Assembly: GCA_030035585.1 (NCBI GenBank)
Contig: CM057466.1
Coordinates: forward strand, 56,613,233 to 56,677,232
Origin: Dugong dugon
Taxonomy: Eukaryota; Chordata; Mammalia; Sirenia; Dugongidae
DNA length: 64,000 nucleotides
Direction: 5' to 3'
The notes under the pieces are model-generated. The model worked only from the letters and a program-made list of their open reading frames with translations. It had not been told where the DNA came from and made no database searches. Position 1 is the stretch's first letter; each line of letters opens with the position of its first letter. Of this stretch, positions 55,349 to 64,000 are shown one piece after another. The translations under genes were made by a program, and so were the position numbers.

Positions 55349-55544
55349 GAAGAGTCCTGGTGGCGCAGTGGTTAAGCGCTTGGCTGCTAACCAAAAGGTT
55401 GGTGGTTTGAACCTACCAGCTGCTCCAGGAGAGAAAGAGGTAGCAGTCTGCTTCCATGAAGATTTTCAGCCTTGGAAACCCTATGGGGCAGTTCTACTCT
55501 GTCTTATAGGGTTGCTATGAGTTGAAATAGACTCCACAGCAACA
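55349..55544 (+). mobile_element. AfroSINE, long form, 14-bp TSD
   Basis: AGTCCTGGTGGCGCAGTGG head, GTAGCAGTCTGCTTCCATGA insert and ATGAGTTGAAATAGACTCC tail. GTATGAT(A/G)TATTAA flanks it at 55335-55348 and 55545-55558. Confidence 0.96.
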
Positions 55545-55555
55545 GTATGATGTAT

Positions 55556-55598
55556 TAAAGATACATATAAAGATACATGTAAAGATACATATAAAGTT
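55556..55598. repeat. 12-bp tandem repeat AAAGATACATAT
   Basis: Three consecutive units (AAAGATACATAT, AAAGATACATGT, AAAGATACATAT), starting inside the right TSD of the AfroSINE at 55349. Confidence 0.92.
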
Positions 55599-56991
55599 AG
55601 ATTTAAAAGAATTGAAAGCTAGTATTACCCGGATACTAAAATCACAGATAGTACAAAAAAGAAAGCTACAGACCAGTACCCTTCATGAACACGAATTAAA
55701 AAATCCTTAATGAAATATTAGCAAATAGAATTCCTAGCAATATATACAAAGAATTATTCACCATGACCAAGTGAGTTTTATTCTAGGGATGCAAGGCTGG
55801 TTGGATATTTGAAGATCAGTCAAGGTAATCCACCATATTAACAGTCTAAAGAAGAAAAATTACAAGATTGTATCAATCAATGCAAAACAGGCATTTGACA
55901 AAATTCTACACCCATTCTTGATAAAGACTTTCAAAAAAACAGGAATAGAGGAGAACTTCCTCAACTTGATATAGAGCATCTATGAAACACTTACAGCTAA
56001 CATTATACTTGATGGAATGCCCTCTCCCTAAGATCAGGAACAAGGCAAGGATGTTCATCCTTATTCAACATAGTGCTGGAAGTTCTAGCCAGAGTAATAA
56101 GCCAAGAAAATTAAAGAAAGGGATACAGATTAAAAAGGAAGAAATAAAACCGTCCCTATTTGCAGATAACATAATTATCTACCAAAGAAATCCCAAGGAA
56201 TCTACAAAAAAAAAAAAAAAAAAAACCTCCTAGAGCTAGTGAGTTTAGCAAAGTCATAAGATAAACACATAAAACTCAATTGTATTTCTATATACTAGCA
56301 ATGAACTCATGAAAACAAAAATTTAAAAAAAATACTGTTTACAATCTTTAAAAAAAGAAGAAATCCTTAGGTGTAAATATAACAAAATGTGTCGGAACTT
56401 GCATGTTGTTAATGGAAAAATGCTGATGGAATAAACCAGACAAGATCTGTTCATGAATTGGAAGACTCAACAAGTAAAGATGATAATTCTCCCCAAATTG
56501 AAATATAGGTTTAATACAATTCCTATCAAAATCCCAGGAAGATTTTTAATACATATAGATAATATTATTCTAAAAATTATATGAAAGGCCAAAGGAACTG
56601 AAATAGCTAAACTAATTTCAGAAAAGAAGAACAAAGTGCGAGGAATCAGTATACCTGATTTAAAGACTTATTATGTAGTACAGTAATCAAAACTGTGTGG
56701 TATTGGTGGAGGGATAGACCCATAGATCAATGGATCAAAACCAAGAATCCAGAAATAGACACAAACAAATATGCCAACTGATTTTGACAAAGATACAAAA
56801 GCAATTCAAGGGAGGAAAGAACTGCACATTCATAGGCAGAAGACATGAATCTCAACCTTAGTCTCACACCTAATAGAAAAATGAATTCGAAATTAATCAC
56901 AAACTTAAATGTAAAACTACGAAACTTTTAGAAAAGAACACAGGAGAAAATCTTCAAGATCTAGAGCTGGGCAAAGATTCTTACACCCAAT

Positions 56992-57206
56992 ACCAAAAGT
57001 GTTGTGTTGTTGTTGTGTGCTGTCAAACTGATTCCGACTCATAGAGACCCTGTAGGACAGAGAAGAACTGCCCTATAGAGTTTTCTAGGCTATAATCTTT
57101 ACAGGAGCAGATTGCCAGGTCTTTTTTCCCGTGGAGCTACTGGTCGTTTCGAACAGCCGATTTTTGTTTAGCAGCCGACTGTTTAACCATTGTACCACCA
57201 GGGCTC
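56992..57206 (-). mobile_element. AfroSINE, long form, 12-bp TSD
   Basis: GTGTTGTTGTTGTGTGCTG tail, ACAGGAGCAGATTGCCAGG insert and GTACCACCAGGGCTC head, in reverse. CTTACACC(C/A)AAT flanks it at 56980-56991 and 57207-57218. Confidence 0.95.
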
Positions 57207-57557
57207 CTTACACCAAATGTACAATTCATAAAAGAAAAATATGAGAAAATGGACTTCATCAAAATTAAAAACTTTTGCTCTGTGAAAGATCATGTGCAGA
57301 AGATGAAAAGGCAAGTTAGAGATTGGGAAAACATATTTGCAAACCATCTATCCGTCAAAGGACTAGTATCCAGAATGTATAAAGAACTCTAAAAACTCAA
57401 CAGTAAAAAAACAAACAAACATACAAACAGAAAAAAAAATCCCAAACACATCACAAACAGTTCAGTTAGAAAATGGGCAAAACACATGAAGAGACATTTC
57501 ACAGAAGAGGATATACAGATGGCAAATAAGCACATGAAAAGATGTTCAACATCGTTA

Positions 57558-57688
57558 AAATCCACTGCCCTCAAGTCAATTTCGGCTCATAGCGACCCTA
57601 CAGGACAGAGTAGAACTGCCCCATAGAGTTTCCAAGCAGTGCCTGGTGGATCTGAACTGCCGACCTTTTGGTTAGCAGCTGTAGCTCT
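57558..57688 (-). mobile_element. AfroSINE, short form, head truncated, 11-bp TSD
   Basis: CAAGTCAATTTCGGCTCATA to TTTTGGTTAGCAGCTGTAGC in reverse. CAACATC(G/A)TTA lies at 57547-57557 and 57689-57699. The tRNA A-box part is missing, so it was 5'-truncated at insertion. Confidence 0.95.
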
Positions 57689-57898
57689 CAACATCATTAG
57701 TCATCAGGAAAAGGCAAATTAAAACCACACACCTATCAGAATGGCTAGATTAAAAATAGTGACTACACCAAATGCTGGTGAAGATATGGAGAAAATGAAC
57801 CACTCCTACATTGCTGGCTGGAAGTAAAACAGTACAGTCATTCTAGAAAACAGTGTGGCAGTTTCTTAAAAACATAAACATGCAAGACCAGCAGAAGG

Positions 57899-57969
57899 GC
57901 GTTGGTGATTTCGTGGCAGAATTCTCACCTTCCGTGAGGGAGACTCAAGTTTTATTCCCAGCCAATGCA
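57899..57969 (+). pseudogene. tRNA-Gly-like SINE head (not a functional tRNA)
   Basis: 71 nt. The acceptor arms GCGTTGG and CCAATGC still pair over seven positions, including one G-T. The anticodon loop reads CTTCCGT, giving TCC, a glycine anticodon. TGGTGATTTCGTGG resembles the A-box. The T-loop region (AAGTTTTATTCCC) is decayed from GGTTCRATTCC. Context makes it a SINE promoter, not a host gene. Confidence 0.82.
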
Positions 57970-58207
57970 CTTCATGCACAGACACCACCCAGCTGTCAGT
58001 GGAGGCTTGCTCGTTGCTATGATGCTGAACAGGTCTCAGCAGAGGTTCCAGACTAGGATGGACTAGGAAGAAAAACCTGGGCTCTACTCCTGAGAATCAG
58101 CCAATTAAAACCCTATGGATTACAACCGTTCGATCCATAACCGATCACAGGGATGGCACAGGACCAGGCAGCATTTCATTCCACTGTGCATGGGATTGCA
58201 GTGAGTC
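57899..58207 (+). mobile_element. tRNA-Gly-headed SINE with RTE body and tail
   Basis: The head (57899-57969) is a decayed tRNA-Gly. The body (58000-58130) follows the RTE 5' UTR (GTTGCTATGATGCTGAAC, AGACTAGGATGGACTAGG). The tail (58140-58207) follows the RTE 3' end (GATGGCACAGGACCAGGCAG, GATTGCAGTGAGTCG). It is the same deletion plan as 50990-51405 with a tRNA added in front. A reverse AfroSINE abuts its tail. Confidence 0.85.
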
Positions 58208-58399
58208 GAGGGCAGAATAAAACTGACTCATAGTGACCCTATAGGACAGAGTAGAACTGCCCCATGGGGTTTCCAAGGCTGTAAATCTTTACAGAAGCAG
58301 ACTGCCGCATCTTTCTCCTGGGGAGCGGCTGGTGGGTTTGAACTGCCGATCTTTTGGTTAGCAGCCAAGTGCTTAACCACTGCTCCACTAGGCTCCTTG
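58208..58399 (-). mobile_element. AfroSINE, long form
   Basis: AAAACTGACTCATAGTGACC, GAAGCAGACTGCCGCATC and CTGCTCCACTAGGCTCC in reverse. The RTE-like tail is short because it joins the preceding SINE tail to tail. Confidence 0.93.
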
Positions 58400-58694
58400 A
58401 GGAGAGACTAGATGGTATATAATGCCTTTAAATTATGAGCTTGCCTGGTATATATCTTTAAGTAATTAATCAAATTAATCTTTAATATATTTTATTTGCA
58501 CACCAGTGTTCTAAAATGAACAATCTAAACTATATGAAGTGACCTTGACTTTCGCTCTCACCATAACTCCACGTATATTTGTCTCATTTGTTACGCCATA
58601 AAACCTCCCATTCATTCCCATTCCCTCAGTCATCGACTAAGTCATTCAAACAACGTGTGTGGGCCCTGAGCCCCACACTGTCCCATAAAATATA
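58400..58694. other. Unassigned stretch
   Basis: AT-rich, no recognised feature. Confidence 0.45.
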
Positions 58695-60467
58695 TTTTAT
58701 GGCTTTTTTGGTGAAAGTTTACACAGCAAATTAGGTTCCCATTTGACAATTTCTGTCCAAATTGTTCAGCAACATTAGTTACATTTTCCACATGTGTCAA
58801 CATTCTTTTAATTGCGTTCTGGTTGTTCCATTTCCAATACTCTAGTTTCCCTGCCCTCTTACCTTCTCATCTTTGCTTTAGGTAAATATTGACCTTTTGG
58901 TCTCATATAGATGGCTTTTTAATGGAGCACCGTACTCACAGGTAATAGCCTTTATTTTGTGTGCTAATCTGTTATTTCTCGAAAAGATGGTCCCAGGGAG
59001 TATTTTTGGCTCAAGGTTTAAAGAGTATCTTAGGATGGTAGTCTCAGGGGGTCCTCTAATCTCAACTGTTCCAGCAAGTCAGGACTGGTTAAAAATTTGA
59101 GTTCTGTTCCACTGTTTTTTCCTGTTCTGTCAGGGTCCATCTTCTGTGGCCCTGATCAGAATGGTCAGTGGTGGTAGCCAGGCACCATCTAATTCTTGCC
59201 TCAGGGTAGATGAGGCCAAGGCATGTGCAGGCTATTAGCCTTGTAGACTAGTTTCTTCTCTGGGATTTAGGTTTCCTTCTTTCTCTTTTGCTCTTAACAA
59301 GTAGAGACCAACAGTTGTATCTTAGATGGCTGCTCAGAAGCTTTTAATACCCCAGGTGCTACTCACCTCACTGGGATGTAGAACATGAACTTCGTGCCAA
59401 TTATTATGACACATACATATATTATGCCAATTGACTGAGTTGTCCCATGAGACTAAGGTCCTAAGCCGTCAAACCTAGAAAACCAATCTCCCAAGGTGTT
59501 TGGTTACTTCTGAGAAGTATCTGTGATTGTGTCCTCTATGAATATATGTATGTGTGCACACACATATCTGTATTACGTCCATATAGATACTTCTTTCTGT
59601 GCATGTATATGTACATACCTGTACCTACCTGTACACATATATGCCTATACACATATATGTGGGATCATACGCTCGTTTTTTGGGTTACCGTTGGTGTTGT
59701 TACCAAACTATATATATGTCATATTATTTAGCACAAACATCTTTTTCTCTTATGTGCTTCTTAGTGGCATCAATTACTTTGGTGAAGCTATGCTCATGAC
59801 ACCCACATTCGATGCTACTTTCCCCATCACCTAAAATAACAAGTATCTACAATCTAGAGAGTGAGTCCCCCTCCCCCGAAGCCCTCCCTGATAACCACTA
59901 ATGAACACTGGTCTCTGTATATATGTCTATTTTTGTCTTCTTATAAAAGTGGGATCATGCGGTATTTGTCCTTATGTGATTGACTTATTTCACTTAGTAT
60001 TATGTCCTCCAGATCCATTCATGTTATCACATGTTTTGTGGCTTCATCATTCTTTATGCTTACACAGTATTCTATTGTATGTATGCTCCACATTTTGCTT
60101 ATCCATTTATCTGTTGAAGGACATTTCAGCTGTCTCCATTTTTTTGCTATGGTGAACAATGCTGCAATGAACACAGGTGTGTATATGTCTGTCTGTGTCT
60201 CTTTTATTAGATCTCTAGGGTACATACCTAGGAGTGGGATTGCTGGATCATAAGGTATTTCTATTTCTAGTTTTTGTGAGGAAGCACCATACTATTTTCC
60301 ATAGTGGTTGTACCATTTTACAAGTCCACCAGTATGGATCGAGGTTCTATACTCCCCACATCCTCCCCAACATTTGCTGTTGTCTGTTTTTTTATCAGCG
60401 CCATTTTAGCAGGGGTGAGATCGTATCTCATTGTAGTTTTGATTTGTATCTCTCTAATGGATACACA
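58695..60467 (-). mobile_element. Afrotherian L1, older 3' UTR variant, 5'-truncated
   Basis: The reverse strand holds the ORF2 end (60455-59930: TTTATCTGTTGAAGGACATT near 60105, GAGTGGGATTGCTGGATCAT near 60231). A long 3' UTR follows (59890-58695), sharing CTTAGATGGCTGCTCA and GGTGGTAGCCAGGCACC with the other afrotherian L1s, at higher divergence. The 5' break is at the AfroSINE TSD. Confidence 0.87.
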
Positions 60468-60634
60468 GAAACTGTGGTGGCCTAGTGGTTAAGAGCTAAG
60501 GCTGCTAACCACAAGGTTAGTAGTTCGAATCCACCAGGCCCTCCCTGAAAACTCTATGGGGCAGTTCCACTCTATCTTATAAGGTCGCTATGAGTTGGAA
60601 TTGACTCAATGGCAATGGGTTTGGTTTTTTTTGG
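60468..60634 (+). mobile_element. AfroSINE, short form, 12-bp TSD
   Basis: ACTGTGGTGGCCTAGTGG head, TAGTTCGAATCCACCAGG B-box region and ATGAGTTGGAATTGACTC tail. AATGG(A/C)TACACA lies at 60456-60467 and 60635-60646. Confidence 0.95.
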
Positions 60635-60646
60635 AATGGCTACACA

Positions 60647-61084
60647 CTGCCCCATCTTGCTGGGGTGCCATTAAGCCAGACCTCTCTCCTCCTGGATTCC
60701 CGGTTCTCAGATATTATATGAAAAAATGCTGAGGTCTAAATGTGATTTGCTTGTGAAAGACACTTCCAGAGTATCTGTTTTTGAACTTTCAAAAAACCTG
60801 TTTCAATATTTGCAACTCAAAGAAGGTTCAGAAGGTCCAATGGGCTTTTGTAGGTGAAATATGACAGCTTTGCAGCTGGGGCTTTCTGGTTGCTCCCAAC
60901 ATGTTTTTCGGATCAGTTGGCTTTTCAAACAACATGGAAAGTGAAAAAGCCCCTTCTTTTCTCATCTGGGGTTTTGTAGACCTTATTTAACTTTAAAATA
61001 TGAATGAAAATTTAGGAGGTGCATAGATGGATATTTTGTTTGTTTTTTTTTCCCAATTCTCCTATCAAAAATGAGTCACAAACA
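60647..61084. other. Unassigned stretch
   Basis: No gene or repeat recognised. Confidence 0.45.
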
Positions 61085-61270
61085 TTCAGACTCAAAAATT
61101 CTTAATGTGAGGTCCACAGATAGGCCTAGACACTCTCGGAAATTGTATGCCATATTTTGGTAGATGTAGGCTTTTTTTGGAGGGAGAGTCTGTAGCTTTC
61201 AAAAGATTTTCCAGGATTTTTCAAGAGATTTTCTAAGTCCCAGAAAATATGAGAACCTCTATTCTAATGG
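61085..61270 (+). repeat. Probable hAT-Charlie-type DNA fossil
   Basis: GGTCCACAGATAGGCC, GAAATTGTATGCCATATTTT, GGGAGAGTCTGTAGCTTTC and ATATGAGAACC follow a known hAT pattern (GGTCC...GAGAACC). The family name is uncertain. Confidence 0.55.
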
Positions 61271-61374
61271 ATTTGCTGAATCAAGCAGAAGAAGCAAGAA
61301 CTGGCAACAGGTGGGGAAGAGCGTCTCCATAGCTGTGTTAAGGGGTGTGCTGCCAGACTGTCAAAGTCTGACTC

Positions 61375-61610
61375 CAATACTTCCTCCTCAGAGAAGCTTT
61401 CTCTGATCGGCTTGCCCCCACTCTCCTAGAAGGCGTCTCTTCTTGGAACTCCCAACATCGGTATTTGCTCTTCTCTTAAGACACTTATCACTTTCTATAG
61501 TATCTTAGAATCTAGACTTCATCTTTGTTCTCCAACTCTGTACCATCATGGATTTGGTCTAAGTAGACAATCTATAAATATTTGTTGGGTGAGTGAATGA
61601 ATCGTACACC
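61375..61610 (+). repeat. L2 LINE 3' end
   Basis: CAGAGAAGCTTTCTCTGATC, ACACTTATCACTTTCTATAG and ATAAATATTTGTTGGGTGAG with GAATGAAT at the end. Confidence 0.85.
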
Positions 61611-61611
61611 T

Positions 61612-62020
61612 TAACCATCAAACTGTCAGTGGGTCCTTAAAGGTTTGGTGGCAGCCCTTGGAGAAATGACCTGGAGACTTGGAGGTGGGAATTCTAGGTT
61701 CTTTATCTTTTCAACATGCCAACATAAAATGGAAGGTGTTGGGCATTGAGTGGGGATTTCACATGATGTGATCTGCCCAGTGGAGAAGGCATAGTCATTC
61801 CTTCTGAATATCTGCTCAGCGAGAAACAGTAAAGGGTTCTTGGATCTCCTAGATCCATCTCATCTGTGGAATTGAAAATTGCACCCTTCCTCAACCCAGT
61901 TGCCTTACTTGGGAAATACTTTAAAAACCCTGACAATTCCCTGATTTCACATTCTTTAGGGTAAAAAACAAACAACAACCAAAAAAAAAAAAAAAAAAAG
62001 CCACACACACACACAAACAA
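61612..62020. other. Unassigned stretch ending in A/CA-rich run
   Basis: No gene recognised. A19 and (CA)n at 61980-62018 belong to the tail of the next reverse SINE. Confidence 0.5.
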
Positions 62021-62021
62021 A

Positions 62022-62236
62022 ACAGTTGCTATCAAGTTGATTCCAATTCATGGTGACCCCAGGTGTGTCAGGGTAGAACTGTGCTCTGTAGAGTTTTCAA
62101 TGGCTGTGACCTTTCGGAAGTAGATGGCCAGGACTTTCTTCTGAGGCACCTTTAAGTGGACACAAACCTCCAATGTTTTGGTTAACAGCTGAGCTCATTA
62201 GCTGTGCTCATTAACCTTTTGCACCACCCAGGAACT
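62022..62236 (-). mobile_element. AfroSINE, long form, with short internal duplication
   Basis: CAGTTGCTATCAAGTTGATT, CGGAAGTAGATGGCCAGGAC and TGCACCACCCAGGAAC in reverse. GCTGAGCTCATTA/GCTGTGCTCATTA is repeated near 62188-62214. Confidence 0.93.
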
Positions 62237-63439
62237 TGGCTTTAAGGTACGTCTCTTCTTTTAAGGTGGATGTGGTAGAGAGAGACTGATGTATTCTCTG
62301 TTCCAGTGGAATTTGCCCCAATCTCCCGCTGCATTGCCTCCAGCCCCTGTCTTGCATTCTTGGCTTTTGAAGAGGGGAGGCAAACCCCTCTCTTATCTGG
62401 AATTGCCTGCTTAAACAAACGCAGTGGTGTGGAGGTATTGTCCTTTGGAAACTTAGCTTGGGACACTTTATGAAGTGTCTGCAAACACTGAGACACGTAA
62501 AACTGCCCACTGTTAACCCAGAGCCCATTGTCTCTGCCAGGGCTGCTCTTCCCTGAAAGGGCCTTGCAACAGGGGGTGGAGGTGGTGAGAGTCGGCCCAA
62601 AGGGAACCCCTCAGCTGGGGCTCTGGGCTGGGGAATTGTGCTGCTGTTTGTTTAAACAACCTGAGTGTAATTGGGATTGTTTGAGTTGCCCAAGATGTTT
62701 GGGAAAGTGGGGGAAGGGAGGCGGCTCTCTTGCTGGGGGAGAGAGTCCCCAGCAGGGACTTTGACGGGTGGCTGGCTAGGGGGTTGTCAGCCTCCTGATT
62801 GCAAAGCCAGTGGGAAGGATGGTCCTTCCGGCTTGACCGTGGACACAGCAAGACCTGGGTCAATAGGTCGGACCACATAGTCTATAAAACATTAAAGCTA
62901 AAACTTGAGAGGTGGGTCAGGATATGAGGAACATCTAACTTAAAACCACTCCTCTATTTTAAAACCGTAACAAAGGCAGTACAAACACATAGACATTTGT
63001 TTTTCAGATTTTATTGTTAAAAACGCCACAAAAATCGTTGCGATGACCAGCCCAGGTTTCCACAAGGAAAGGGAAGAATGCTGAGTGAAGAATTCTGTAC
63101 AAGGAGTATATCCAGCATTCCCCCAGACACAGCGAGTTTCCATTAGGGTGGATTCAATAGCCTATGGGAAAAATAAGTCTGGTCTTTGTTGTGGAGCTCA
63201 GACCCTTTCCTTTGACCTGGGGAAAAGGACAGAGAGTGTTAAAAAATGAGAAGAATTTGGGAATAATAGAAGGAATCTCTGCAATGCTGGGCCTGGCCCA
63301 TGTGATCAGGCCTCACGTGGACCGTGTCTCAGGTCACCAAGGCACGCTGGTAACGGGGGAGATGCTACACATCGGGTGTGGTTATCTGGTGGGGATGCTT
63401 CCCGCGGAAGAAAGAATTAAAAAAAAAGATGCTGCTGTG
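62237..63439. other. Long unassigned stretch, GC-richer, with paired forkhead-like sites
   Basis: No exon recognised. Two related blocks contain CTTAAACAAAC (near 62411) and GTTTGTTTAAACAA (near 62645). Reverse-strand open frames up to 129 codons (62211-62600) have no known domain and overlap the SINE head. Confidence 0.45.
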
Positions 63440-63645
63440 ACTTGACAGGCTCCTAATACGAGTTATATTAGTTAATTGCCAGGACAAACCTGTGACATAG
63501 GCTTGTAGAAAAGGAAACTGTGGCTCAGAGAGGCTAAGTAACTGGTTCAGAACTCAGAGTGAACTGGTAGAATCTGGATTTGAATTAAAATCCTTCTGAT
63601 TTCCAAATCCTTCCACTTTCCACTGTACCGTACTAAAACTACCCC
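63440..63645 (-). repeat. MIR SINE fossil
   Basis: GAAAAGGAAACTGTGGCTCA, GAGGCTAAGTAACTGG and TCTGGATTTGAATTAAAATC give the reverse MIR. Confidence 0.85.
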
Positions 63646-63771
63646 CCAAAAGAATGAAAATACAGAGTTCATCCCTGTGCAGGTTTAAAAAAAAACAAAC
63701 AACCCTCTTTTGATATGTTAATAGCATATTGTGTGTAGGCTTTCAGCTAAATAAACAAGTCATCGAGGGAA

Positions 63772-63873
63772 GCTTGTTGTTGTGTGCTGTCCAGTTGATT
63801 CCAACTCATAGGGACCCAGGTGGCAGAGTAGAACTGCCCCATAGCATTTCCGAGGCTGAAATCTTTATGCTCT
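63772..63873 (-). mobile_element. AfroSINE tail and body, head missing, fused to RTE
   Basis: TTGTTGTTGTGTGCTGTCCA, TTGATTCCAACTCATAGG, GGCAGAGTAGAACTGCCCC and GGCTGAAATCTTTA give the reverse AfroSINE up to the start of the long-form insert. There the sequence switches to plus-strand RTE. Confidence 0.9.
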
Positions 63874-64000
63874 TTAGAAGCGAGGATGGTGAGACTTCGT
63901 CTCATGTTCTTTGGACATGTTATCAGGAGGAACCAGTCCCTAGAGAAGGACATCATGCTTGGTAAAGAAGAGGGTCAGCGAAAAAAAGGAAGACCCTCGA
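63874..64000 (+). mobile_element. RTE 3' region, running off the right edge
   Basis: TTAGAAGCGAGGATGGTGAG, CTTTGGACATGTTATCAGGA, GGACATCATGCTTGG and GGAAGACCCTCGA are colinear with 24240-24370 and 41635-41760. The element continues past the window. Confidence 0.92.

Larger units (their letters stand above)
55600..57885 (+). mobile_element. Old L1M ORF2, RT to C-terminus, carrying two AfroSINEs
   Basis: It is colinear with L1 ORF2 from just before NYRP-type sequence (AAGCTACAGACCAGTACCC near 55662) to the C-terminal zone (CATTGCTGGCTGGAAGTAAA near 57810). The 3' UTR is absent, and the RTE-tail SINE follows. Confidence 0.9.
55660..57885 (+). pseudogene. L1M ORF2 reverse-transcriptase remnant
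   Basis: Reverse transcriptase of an old L1. Motif A survives as SINAKQAFDKI near 55873-55905. Motif B has RSGTRQGCSSLFNIVLE-like text near 56034-56080, with a frame slip. The catalytic box reads FADNIIIY near 56159-56182, so its second Asp is changed to Asn. An A20 run at 56207-56226 breaks the frame beyond it. Downstream thumb and C-terminal segments are readable only across several frames. Two AfroSINEs interrupt it at 56992 and 57558. It cannot encode a functional enzyme. Confidence 0.88.

Noticed and set aside
57899-57969. Functional tRNA-Gly gene
   Set aside because: T-arm and B-box are decayed and the sequence continues directly into RTE-derived SINE body. No T-run terminator follows.
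59523-59834. Plus-strand frame of 103 codons with Cys/Tyr/His-rich text
   Set aside because: It is the antisense of a CA/TA-rich part of an L1 3' UTR.
62211-62878. Reverse-strand frames of 129 and 121 codons
   Set aside because: One ends in a SINE head, both are Pro/Ser-rich without domain signatures, and they overlap in competing frames.

Overview
The window is mammalian nuclear DNA from an afrotherian, most likely an elephant. It holds at least 27 copies of the tRNA-derived AfroSINE (head TGGTGGCGCAGTGG, body GGGGCAGTTCTACTCTG, tail ATGAGTCGGAATCGACTC), many pieces of an RTE/BovB-type LINE whose 3' end matches the AfroSINE tail, and L1 elements with a 3' UTR I do not know from other placental orders. 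General mammalian fossils (MIR, L2, MER5A, MER20, MaLR LTRs, old L1M) fill much of the rest. I recognise no host exon, tRNA gene or other host RNA gene. The stretch is intergenic or deeply intronic, and the only protein-coding traces are decayed retrotransposon ORFs.

Layout. About 1-29.4 kb is AT-rich and LINE-dominated: an L1 (1-5785) with an LTR and an internal triplication; RTE pieces (5.8-7.9, 9.3-10.6, 18.3-18.7, 23.0-25.7 kb); a 5'-truncated L1 on the minus strand with clean target-site duplications (11.1-13.0 kb); an old L1M carrying two AfroSINEs in one target site (17-18 kb); an L1 that keeps its 5' UTR and ORF1 but has lost almost all of ORF2 (18.7-23.0 kb); and an old HAL1-like element on the minus strand (25.7-29.4 kb). 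From about 29.5 kb to the end, AfroSINEs dominate (25 of 27) and are interspersed with L2, MIR and hAT fossils and with longer unassigned stretches of higher GC.

How the parts work together. The RTE supplies the enzymes, and AfroSINEs plus RTE-derived short elements (one with a tRNA-Gly-like head at 57.9 kb) carry its 3' tail and presumably moved with it. Target-site duplications give a relative insertion order at several nested sites. The most unusual structure is a composite L1 3' tail (L1 3' end, about 215-bp module, second L1 3' end). At 36.0-37.4 kb it is flanked as one unit by a 13-bp target-site duplication, and at 21.7-23.0 kb it is present in tandem. A local duplication (15.2 kb to 25.1 kb) sits as filler between two oppositely oriented RTE pieces.

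Boundaries are read by eye and are good to roughly 5-20 bases unless a target-site duplication fixes them. Family names such as MER20 or MLT1 rest on recalled consensus features, not on a search.
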